Assembly: GCA_050331115.1 (NCBI GenBank)
Contig: JBHJHD010000043.1
Location: 124,001-188,000, forward strand
DNA from: JBCCAG01 sp050331115
Lineage (GTDB): Bacteria; Cyanobacteriota; Cyanobacteriia; CAKZMO01
Direction: 5' to 3'
Length of the DNA stretch: 64,000 nucleotides
Part shown: positions 53,618-60,804 of the stretch, one piece after another
Position numbering within the stretch: the stretch's first letter is position 1
Layout: each line of letters opens with the position of its first letter
Notes under the pieces: model-generated
Database searches by the model: none
Told to the model about the DNA's origin: nothing
Seen by the model: only the letters and a program-made list of their open reading frames with translations
Made by a program: the position numbers and the translations under genes

Positions 53618-55273
53618 CTATTGCGCGATCGCCTCTTCAGGCTTCGCTTCACGCGCCGTCAAATCCTGGCTTTCGATCATGGCTAGCTCCTGGCTGAGGC
53701 CCCGGTAGAGGCTGTAGCACATCACCAGCAGCACGATTGCAAACGGTAGGCCGGTAGTAATGGCTGCCGTCTGCAGGGCCTGCAGGCCGCCACCCAGCAG
53801 CAGCACCGCTGCGACAACGCCCTCTGTGACAGCCCAGAACACCCGCTGGGGCGTCGGAGAATCGAGCTTACCGCCGGAGGTGATGCTATCGACCACCAGG
53901 GAACCTGAGTCAGACGAGGTGACGAAGAAAACTACCACAAGCACAATGCCGACAAAGGAGGTGATGGCCGTCAGCGGCAGCTGCTGCAGCATGACGAACA
54001 GGGCCGTGGCCACGTTCTCGTCTACCGCGGCGCTGATGGTGCCCTGCTGGTCGCCTAACTCCATAAACATTGCCGTGCCGCCAAATACAGACATCCATAG
54101 AAAGGTCAGGACGGTGGGCAGCAGCAGGACACCTAAGAGGAACTCGCGCACGGTGCGCCCCTTAGAGATCCGGGCGATGAAGATGCCGACAAAAGGAGAC
54201 CAAGAAATCCACCAGCCCCAGTAGAAGACAGTCCAGCTATTTTGCCAAGCGCCCTCGCCGCTGAAGGTTTCAGTCCAGAAGCTGAGAGTGGGCAGCGAGG
54301 CCACGTAGTATCCCGTCACCTGCACGAAGGTGCCCAAGATAAACAGCGTCGGGCCGACCAGCAGCACAAACGCCATCAGAATACCGGCCAGAATGATGTT
54401 GAGCTCGCTGAGGCGGCGAACGCCAGCGTCTAGGCCAGAAACCACCGATGCGGTGGCGAATCCGGTAATGATGGCAATTAGACCCACCTGGACAGGCACG
54501 CTAATCGGTAGCCCCGCTAAGAAGTTGAACCCGGCATTCACTTGCTGCACACCGAACCCTAGAGAGGTGGCTAAACCAAACAGGGTAGAGGCCACGGCTA
54601 GAATATCGATGGCGTTGCCCGCCCAACCGTAGATGCGATCGCCCAAGATAGGGTAGAACACCGAGCGGATGGTAAGCGGCAACCCCCAGTTAAAAGTGAA
54701 GAACGCCAGCGCCAGACCGACAATGGCGTAGATACCCCAGGCGTGCAGACCCCAGTGAAAGAAGGTAATCCCCAGCGCTTGCTGCGCCGCATCTTGGGAC
54801 ATCGGCTCGATGGTTCCGAGCAGCGCCGGAGGGGCCTGAAAGTGGTAGATGGGCTCGGCCACACTCCAAAACATCAGGCCAATGCCCATGCCCGCGCTCA
54901 TCAGCATGGCGAGCCAGGCAAAAGTCGGGAAGTCTGGCTTAGCGTTTTGGCCCCCTAAGCGAATCTTGCCAAACTTGCTGAGTGCCAGAATGACGGCTAT
55001 TCCAAGATAGAGGCTGACGGCGAGAATCAAAAACCAGCCCATGGCGTTGGCGATAAAGGTTTGAATTGCGCCAAAGGCCGTTTCTGCAGGCTCGCGAAAG
55101 ACTAATGTGACCACAACGAATAGCAAAATCAGTCCGGCGGAGACCAAAAACACCTCGGGGTGAAAGTCAAAGCCGAAGCGGGTAATGTTGCGATCGCCCG
55201 GCTGCCGTCGAGCTCGGGCTTCTGGTGCTTCAAAGGCATCTGGCCCTTGCACGCCAGGGTCTTGATGAGTCAT
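53618..55273 (-). CDS. BCCT-family glycine betaine/choline/carnitine transporter
   Basis: The 551-residue protein has twelve helices. BCCT signatures include FWSVAEPIYHFQAPP, HWGLHAWGIYAIVGLALAFF, FGVQQVNAGFNFLAGLP and FVTSSDSGSLVVDSITSGGK. It would import a quaternary ammonium compound with Na+ or H+. It is the first gene of the left arm of the island, facing the Rieske oxygenase gene across 644 bases. Short N- and C-terminal tails leave osmosensing uncertain. Confidence 0.95.
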   Translation of the reverse strand: MTHQDPGVQGPDAFEAPEARARRQPGDRNITRFGFDFHPEVFLVSAGLILLFVVVTLVFREPAETAFGAIQTFIANAMGWFLILAVSLYLGIAVILALSKFGKIRLGGQNAKPDFPTFAWLAMLMSAGMGIGLMFWSVAEPIYHFQAPPALLGTIEPMSQDAAQQALGITFFHWGLHAWGIYAIVGLALAFFTFNWGLPLTIRSVFYPILGDRIYGWAGNAIDILAVASTLFGLATSLGFGVQQVNAGFNFLAGLPISVPVQVGLIAIITGFATASVVSGLDAGVRRLSELNIILAGILMAFVLLVGPTLFILGTFVQVTGYYVASLPTLSFWTETFSGEGAWQNSWTVFYWGWWISWSPFVGIFIARISKGRTVREFLLGVLLLPTVLTFLWMSVFGGTAMFMELGDQQGTISAAVDENVATALFVMLQQLPLTAITSFVGIVLVVVFFVTSSDSGSLVVDSITSGGKLDSPTPQRVFWAVTEGVVAAVLLLGGGLQALQTAAITTGLPFAIVLLVMCYSLYRGLSQELAMIESQDLTAREAKPEEAIAQ

Positions 55274-55917
55274 GGATAAACGCTCACTCCAAATAGATAA
55301 ACAGCAATTCGTAAGCTGAGCTGACTGAACGTTACGCCCCTGTGTAGACAGCGGGAACAGCAGCGGTACACCTGTTGACCACTGTGTGGGAAAACCTAAA
55401 TGAATGCAAGCTGTGCACCTATAGCCAGCTAAGGTAAGCCGAGAATAAGCGGGCTTCTGTTCTGAGAGATACAGTTGTTACTACATGTTTTGTAATGTTG
55501 ACCCTTTAAATCAAAATGATCGCTCTTTTTCAAGGGGTGGATGACCGGGCATATCAGCGATACAGCGCCTCAGTCCTCTCAAGATAATTCGCTGCATCGG
55601 CGTCACGATCTGTCTAAGCATCTTTTGGACCTTTTCTGAACACCTATAGATTTAAATAGGTTTTTGAAGGAGATTTAAAAAATGTCTCCTGCTTGACATT
55701 TTTGGATAACGGGTAGGCTTTACCTTCTTTATTCATAACTTGTAATTACAAGTCTTAAAGGCCTGATACCGGTGGCATAAGTCGTCAGGTTCACCAGCGG
55801 GTTGGTAGCTGCTCGGTTGGATTTTTAGCCACAGCATACCCATCGTTTTAAGCGACCCGCTTCAAGCCGTTTTACCCAAGTTATGTTTGTTATGCCATCA
55901 GCTCAGCGAGGTGCAGT
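55274..55917. promoter_or_regulatory. Divergent control region of the betaine island
   Basis: These 644 bases separate the BCCT and Rieske genes and must carry promoters for both arms. They are AT-richer than the flanks. TTGACA occurs at 55693-55698 on the plus strand, followed by the perfect palindrome at 55738-55753. Its position suggests control of the right arm or of both. No gene was seen. Confidence 0.5.
55738..55753. promoter_or_regulatory. Probable GntR/HutC-type operator
   Basis: ACTTGTAATTACAAGT is a perfect 16-bp palindrome in the divergent control region. HutC-subfamily GntR proteins commonly bind AT-centred palindromes of this size, and a UTRA-type GntR gene lies in the same island. 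Binding is inferred. Confidence 0.65.
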
Positions 55918-57150
55918 GTGAATCCGAAGAATACCGTTGCCACTCGTTCCCATGCCTCTATAGCCAGCAGCGCTTTTCAAGCCTCAGAACCCGGCCTCGC
56001 CCCGCCCTTGACGCCTCATTACGGCCCACCTGGGCTACCGGCGGAGGCCTACAGCAGCGATCGCTACTTTGAGCAGGAGCGTCAGACGGTGTTCAGCCGG
56101 TCTTGGGTCTGCGTCGGCCTCGCCTCAGACGTGCCCAATCCAGGTGACGTCTACCCCACTGAGGTGGCTGGTATCCCCATTGTGCTGGTGCGCGATCGGG
56201 GGCGACTCACACCAGAGGGCGAATCCCCAAGCAGCACGCTACGCGCCTTCCACAACGTTTGCCGCCACCGGGGCCTGCAGCTTGTCAGTCAGTCCTGTGG
56301 CACCCAGGGCAACCTCCGCTGCCCCTACCATTCTTGGACCTACAAGCTAGACGGCACCCTCAAAAATACGCCCCACTTCGGCGGCTACCACCGGGGCGCT
56401 TACGACGGCTTCGATCGCGCTAGCAAAGGCCTGATTACTATTCGCTGCGAGCAGTGGCTAGACCTAGTGTTCGTCAATCTATCGGGGGATGCCCCGCCCC
56501 TGGCTGAGTATCTTAAACCCATGACAGACCGCTGGACGGGCTACGACCTTAGCCTGCTGCGCCGCGAGCCTCGGGAAGTCGCGCTTGAGTGCCGCGCCAA
56601 CTGGAAGCTGGCGGTGGAGAACTTCTCGGAAAGCTATCACCTGAGCTGGGTACACCCGGCCCTCAACGGCTGCTCTCGCATGGAGGATCACTTTGGGTTT
56701 GACCTCGGCGATACCCACGTGGGCCAGGGAAGCCTGCTATACCACAGCGGCGCGATTGAGGGGCGATCGCTGCCGCAGTTTCCCAATCTGAAGGCGATGG
56801 GCAAGCAAACCGTTGCCGAATACATCACCGTCTTTCCTAACCTGATGCTGGGGGTCCATCCCGACTATTTCCTAGTGTTTCTGGCTAACCCCCTCGGCGT
56901 CGACCGCACGGCGGAGCGGATGGTGTTTTACTTTGTGGGCGATGCGGCGATGCGGCCTGAGAACGAGGCGCTGCGCCACCTGCCCATCGACCTATGGCAG
57001 GTGACCAACGATGAAGACATCGAAATGATTGAGCGTATGCAGGTGGGGCGGCGATCGCCGGGCTTTGACGGCGGCTGCTTTTCGCCGGTGCTGGAGCAAA
57101 CGGTTTATCGCTTTCAGCAAAAGGTAGCGCAGGTCGTCGGACAGGCGTAG
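55918..57150 (+). CDS. gbcA: Rieske oxygenase, glycine betaine demethylase-like (GbcA type)
   Basis: The 410-residue oxygenase subunit has a Rieske [2Fe-2S] site with Cys115-x-His117 (NVCRHRG) and Cys135-x2-His138 (RCPYHSW). The catalytic domain places the mononuclear iron ligands in ENFSESYHLSWVHP and VTNDEDIEMIE. In GbcA systems such an enzyme demethylates betaine to dimethylglycine. The GTG at 55918 is the annotated start. A reductase gene (gbcB) is not present in the window, so the electron donor is unknown. A choline or carnitine oxygenase is the alternative, but the next gene favours betaine. Confidence 0.82.
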   Translation: MNPKNTVATRSHASIASSAFQASEPGLAPPLTPHYGPPGLPAEAYSSDRYFEQERQTVFSRSWVCVGLASDVPNPGDVYPTEVAGIPIVLVRDRGRLTPEGESPSSTLRAFHNVCRHRGLQLVSQSCGTQGNLRCPYHSWTYKLDGTLKNTPHFGGYHRGAYDGFDRASKGLITIRCEQWLDLVFVNLSGDAPPLAEYLKPMTDRWTGYDLSLLRREPREVALECRANWKLAVENFSESYHLSWVHPALNGCSRMEDHFGFDLGDTHVGQGSLLYHSGAIEGRSLPQFPNLKAMGKQTVAEYITVFPNLMLGVHPDYFLVFLANPLGVDRTAERMVFYFVGDAAMRPENEALRHLPIDLWQVTNDEDIEMIERMQVGRRSPGFDGGCFSPVLEQTVYRFQQKVAQVVGQA

Positions 57151-57186
57151 CCCCATTGAACTTTCCACACTCCCCCTTCAAAAATT

Positions 57187-59640
57187 ATGGAAACCAACGC
57201 CTCCGTCGTCATCATCGGTGCCGGCATCGTCGGCTGCAGCGCCGCCTACCACCTCGCCAAGCTGGGCTGGAAAGACATTGTCGTTGTTGAGCAAGGGCCG
57301 CTGTTTGCCACCGGCGGCTCCACCTCCCACGCGCCAGGTCTGGTGTTTCAGACCAACGCCTCCAAAACCATGACCCAGCTGGCCCAATACACCGTCGAGC
57401 TTTACAGCCAGCTGAGCACCGACGAAGGCCCCGCCTACTACCCCGTCGGCGGCGTCGAGGTGGCCTACACCGAAGCCCGGATGCAGGAGCTAAAGCGGAA
57501 GCTGGGCTGGGCCAAGTCTTGGGGAGTGGAGGGGGCGCAGCTGCTAACGGCAGCGGAGGTGAAGGCCAAGGTGCCGCTGATTGACGAGGGCAAGATCTTA
57601 GGGGGCTACTACGTGCCGACGGACGGCATCGCCAAAGCCCTGCGGGCCGCTGAGGCGATGGCCAACTCGGCCCAGGAGGCCGGGGCGGCGGAGTTCTACG
57701 GGCAGACCACCGTTACTGACGTTGAGGTGGTGGACGGACAGGTGAGGGCGATCGCCGTTGACCAAATGGGGGGCAAAGGCCGCATCGAGACCGGCAAAGT
57801 GCTGGTGTGTGCCGGCATCTGGGGGCCGCGCATTGGCCGCATGGTGGGGGAGGTGATTCCCCTGACGCCGGTACAGCACCAGTACGTGAAGACCGGCCCC
57901 ATCCCAGAGCTAGCCCACTTTGACGCCAGCAGCGCCGAAGATGAAGTGGTGCAGCCCATCGTCCGCCATCAGGACCGCGCCATGTACTTCCGGCAGCACC
58001 ACGACGGCTGGGGCATTGGCTCCTACCAGCACGAACCCCTGCTGGTGGACCCGGACAACATTTTGCCCTACGCCGAAGCGCCCGTGATGCCCTCGGTGAA
58101 GCCGTTCACCGAAGAGCACTTCGTCCCAGCCTGGGAGTCGACAAAGGAGCTGTTTCCGGCCTTAGCCAACGCCGAGCTGACCTACAAAATCAACGGCATG
58201 TTCTCCTTCACCCCCGACGCGGGCTCGGTGATTGGGGAATCGGATCTCGCTAAGGGATTTTGGGTGGCGGAAGCGGTGTGGGTGACCCACGGGGGCGGCA
58301 TGGGCAAGGTGGTGGCAGACCTGATGACCACTGGGGTCACGAGCCTCGATCTGCACGAAGCCGACATCCACCGATTTCCCCAGGTGTGCCAGAGCGCGGG
58401 CTACATCACCCGCGCCGGGGCGCAGCAGTACGACGAGGTCTACGACATCATCCACCCCCTAGACCAGCAGACCCACTCCCGAGAGCTGAGAACCAGTCCG
58501 TTTTACCCCCGGCTGAAGGACCTGGGGGCGCGGTTTTACTTTAGCGCCGGGTGGGAGCGGCCCCAGTGGTTTACGGCCAACGTCGAGCTCTTAGAAGACT
58601 ACGCCGTTCCCCAGCGGCAGGGCTGGGCAGCGAAGCACTGGTCGCCGATCCAGGGGGCGGAGCATTTGGCCACTCGCGATCGCGTTGCCCTGTACGACCT
58701 CACCCCCTTCGCAAAGTTTGAGGTCACGGGTCCGGGGGCGGTGGTCTATCTGCAGAACCTCTGCGCCAACAACGTCGATAGGCCCGTAGGCAAGGTAGTC
58801 TACACCGCTATGCTGGACGCCAGCGGCGGCATTAAGTGCGACCTGACGGTGAATCGGCTAGGACCCGAAAAGTATTGGGTGGTGACCGGCGGTTCGGTCC
58901 ACGGCCACGACCTAGCCTGGATGAAGGCCCACTTGCCCGTAGATGGATCGGTCCAGATTCATGACGTCTCTTCTAGCTACTGCTGCGTGGGGCTGTGGGG
59001 GCCGCAGGCTCCGGCGGTGCTGAGCAACTTGACATCCATCGATGTCTCTAAAGCCGCTTTTGAGTCCTTCACCCATCAGTCCTTTTTTATGGGCAATATC
59101 CCCGTCCTCGCCTCGCGGGTCTCCTACGTGGGCGAAGACGGCTGGGAGATCTACGCCCCCACCGAATCGGGGCTGAAGCTCTGGGATCTGCTATGGGCCA
59201 AGGGACAGGAGCACGGTATGGTTGCGGCGGGGCTAGGGGCGTTTGAAACCCTGCGGCTGGAGAAGGGGATGCTGATGTGGGGCACCGACATTCACACCGA
59301 GTATGACCCCTACGAGGCGGGGTTGGGCTTCGCGGTGAAGCCCGATAAGAGCGAGTTTATCGGTAAGGCGGCCCTACTACGGCGGCAAGAATACGCTAGC
59401 CGTAAGCTGTGCTACTTAACCCTGGACGACCCAGCGGCGGTGGTGATGGGCAAGGAGCCGGTGATGGCGGAAGATGGGAAGGTGCTGGGCTATGTGACCA
59501 GCGCGGGCTACGGCTACAGCCTGGGCCGCTGCGTGGCCTATACCTATCTGCCGTTGGGCTATGCCGCTGCGGGAACGGCGGTGAGCGTAGAGTACTTCGG
59601 GCGATCGCTAAGCGCAACGGTGCAAGATAAACTGCTGTAA
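57187..59640 (+). CDS. Dimethylglycine dehydrogenase-like FAD/folate enzyme
   Basis: The 817-residue protein has an N-terminal FAD oxidoreductase domain (ASVVIIGAGIVGCSAAYHL). His48 in GGSTSHAPGL sits at the covalent-flavin position of this family. The C-terminal half is a GcvT-like folate domain (FEVTGPGAVVYLQNLCANNV, YVGEDGWEIYAPTESGLKLW, LEKGMLMWGTDI). DMGDH converts dimethylglycine to sarcosine and passes the methyl group to tetrahydrofolate. It follows the Rieske gene by 36 bases and overlaps the EamA gene (TAATG). Sarcosine dehydrogenase is a close alternative, but a separate sarcosine oxidase is encoded in the other arm. Confidence 0.9.
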   Translation: METNASVVIIGAGIVGCSAAYHLAKLGWKDIVVVEQGPLFATGGSTSHAPGLVFQTNASKTMTQLAQYTVELYSQLSTDEGPAYYPVGGVEVAYTEARMQELKRKLGWAKSWGVEGAQLLTAAEVKAKVPLIDEGKILGGYYVPTDGIAKALRAAEAMANSAQEAGAAEFYGQTTVTDVEVVDGQVRAIAVDQMGGKGRIETGKVLVCAGIWGPRIGRMVGEVIPLTPVQHQYVKTGPIPELAHFDASSAEDEVVQPIVRHQDRAMYFRQHHDGWGIGSYQHEPLLVDPDNILPYAEAPVMPSVKPFTEEHFVPAWESTKELFPALANAELTYKINGMFSFTPDAGSVIGESDLAKGFWVAEAVWVTHGGGMGKVVADLMTTGVTSLDLHEADIHRFPQVCQSAGYITRAGAQQYDEVYDIIHPLDQQTHSRELRTSPFYPRLKDLGARFYFSAGWERPQWFTANVELLEDYAVPQRQGWAAKHWSPIQGAEHLATRDRVALYDLTPFAKFEVTGPGAVVYLQNLCANNVDRPVGKVVYTAMLDASGGIKCDLTVNRLGPEKYWVVTGGSVHGHDLAWMKAHLPVDGSVQIHDVSSSYCCVGLWGPQAPAVLSNLTSIDVSKAAFESFTHQSFFMGNIPVLASRVSYVGEDGWEIYAPTESGLKLWDLLWAKGQEHGMVAAGLGAFETLRLEKGMLMWGTDIHTEYDPYEAGLGFAVKPDKSEFIGKAALLRRQEYASRKLCYLTLDDPAAVVMGKEPVMAEDGKVLGYVTSAGYGYSLGRCVAYTYLPLGYAAAGTAVSVEYFGRSLSATVQDKLL

Positions 59641-60560
59641 TGAGAATCATCGCCCTCGAGCTACTCTTCGTCGTGCTGTGGAGTTCAGGCTTCATCGGCG
59701 CGAAGTACGGCCTGCCCTATGCCGGGACTTTCACGCTGCTGTTTATTCGCTACGCCCTGGTGACAGTGCTGCTAGGGCTGTGGCTGGGCTACCGCAGGCA
59801 ATTGCGCTTTAGAAGCTGGGCTGCGGTTGGCCGCTCCGCCATAGTAGGGCTTCTGGCCCACGCCGTTTGGCTCAGCGCAGTCCTAGGCGCGATCGACCTG
59901 GGGGTTTCCCTCTGGATTGTGGCCTTGATCACGGCACTGCAGCCGATGGCAACCAGCGTCCTGTCGGGGCCGCTCTTGGGGGAACCGGTATCCCCCATGC
60001 AGTGGGTGGGCATGGGGGTTGGCCTGGTCGGGGTGGTCGTGGTGATTGTGGCCAAGATCGGAGCCCAGACCGAGGTCTCCTGGCTCGGCTACGGCTTGCC
60101 TTTCCTCTCGACCATCAGCCTCACCCTGGCAACCCTGTATCAGCGCCACATCAACCGCCGTCGGAACAGCCTCACCCTACCCGTGATTCCCAGCTTATTT
60201 GTCCAGGCAGCGGCCTCGGCGATCGCCCTCTATCCGCTAGCCGCTTGGGAGGGACTTCAAGTGCAGTGGAACGGTCAGTTTATTTTTGCCCTGCTCTGGT
60301 TGGCCCTGGTGCTCTCTTTGGGGGCCTACGGCCTGATGCTCAAGCTGCTGGAGTACCGCACCGCAACGCGGGTGTCGAGCCTGATGTATCTGTCGCCGCC
60401 CGTCACGCTGCTGCTCGGCTTTTTGGTGTTTGGCGATCGCCTTTTTTGGCAGGATGGCATTGGCCTGGTGATTACGGCCCTTGGCGTTGTGCTGGTTTAC
60501 CGGGGCGAATCGGCTGAGCTGCCCCCTCGGGGCAACAACTTGAGAAGCAGGATGCCTTAG
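59640..60560 (+). CDS. EamA/DMT-family transporter
   Basis: The 306-residue protein has ten helices in two EamA repeats (LLFVVLWSSGFIGAKYGLPY; GVGLVGVVVVIVAKIGAQTE ends the first). Its ATG shares the last base of the dimethylglycine dehydrogenase stop, so the two are coupled. It could export a metabolite of the pathway, such as glycine or another amino acid. That is inference from position. An intrinsic terminator lies about 150 bases after its stop. Confidence 0.88.
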   Translation: MRIIALELLFVVLWSSGFIGAKYGLPYAGTFTLLFIRYALVTVLLGLWLGYRRQLRFRSWAAVGRSAIVGLLAHAVWLSAVLGAIDLGVSLWIVALITALQPMATSVLSGPLLGEPVSPMQWVGMGVGLVGVVVVIVAKIGAQTEVSWLGYGLPFLSTISLTLATLYQRHINRRRNSLTLPVIPSLFVQAAASAIALYPLAAWEGLQVQWNGQFIFALLWLALVLSLGAYGLMLKLLEYRTATRVSSLMYLSPPVTLLLGFLVFGDRLFWQDGIGLVITALGVVLVYRGESAELPPRGNNLRSRMP

Positions 60561-60606
60561 AAAGGCTTTGACATATTCCTTGTGCGTCTTGCGCTCCCCC
60601 CGCCTT

Positions 60607-60668
60607 CGGCACCCCCCGGCATCGAGGAGCCGGCTCTGGCCTAGGCGCGATGCCGGTTGAAGGTGCCG
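60607..60668 (+). ncRNA. Candidate structured RNA (nested stems) before an intrinsic terminator
   Basis: CGGCACC (60607-60613) pairs with GGTGCCG (60662-60668). Inside it, CCGGCATCG (60616-60624) pairs perfectly with CGATGCCGG (60648-60656). The apical part contains GAGCCGGCTC. The structure ends 40 bases before a strong terminator at 60708-60739. It may be a small RNA, the 3' UTR of the upstream operon, or a leader or attenuator for the methyltransferase gene. No known RNA family was recognised. Confidence 0.35.
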
Positions 60669-60707
60669 TAGTTTGAGCTCCGTCTTTTTTGGAAACTGAA
60701 CATATGC

Positions 60708-60739
60708 AGCCGCCTCGGACATGTTGAGGCGGCTTTTTT
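60708..60739 (+). terminator. Intrinsic terminator
   Basis: AGCCGCCTC (60708-60716) pairs with GAGGCGGCT (60726-60734) around a nine-base loop and runs into TTTTTT. This is the clearest Rho-independent terminator in the window. It closes the right arm of the betaine island or a small RNA. Confidence 0.85.
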
Positions 60740-60804
60740 AGCGCCGCGAAAAGTCGTCTGATAGTATCAGATTATCCCTGGCAACCCCTTCTGCAGTGCC
60801 CGAA

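Noticed and set aside
59867..60517. 216-codon plus-strand frame
   Set aside because: Shadow of the EamA transporter gene in another frame; no family features.
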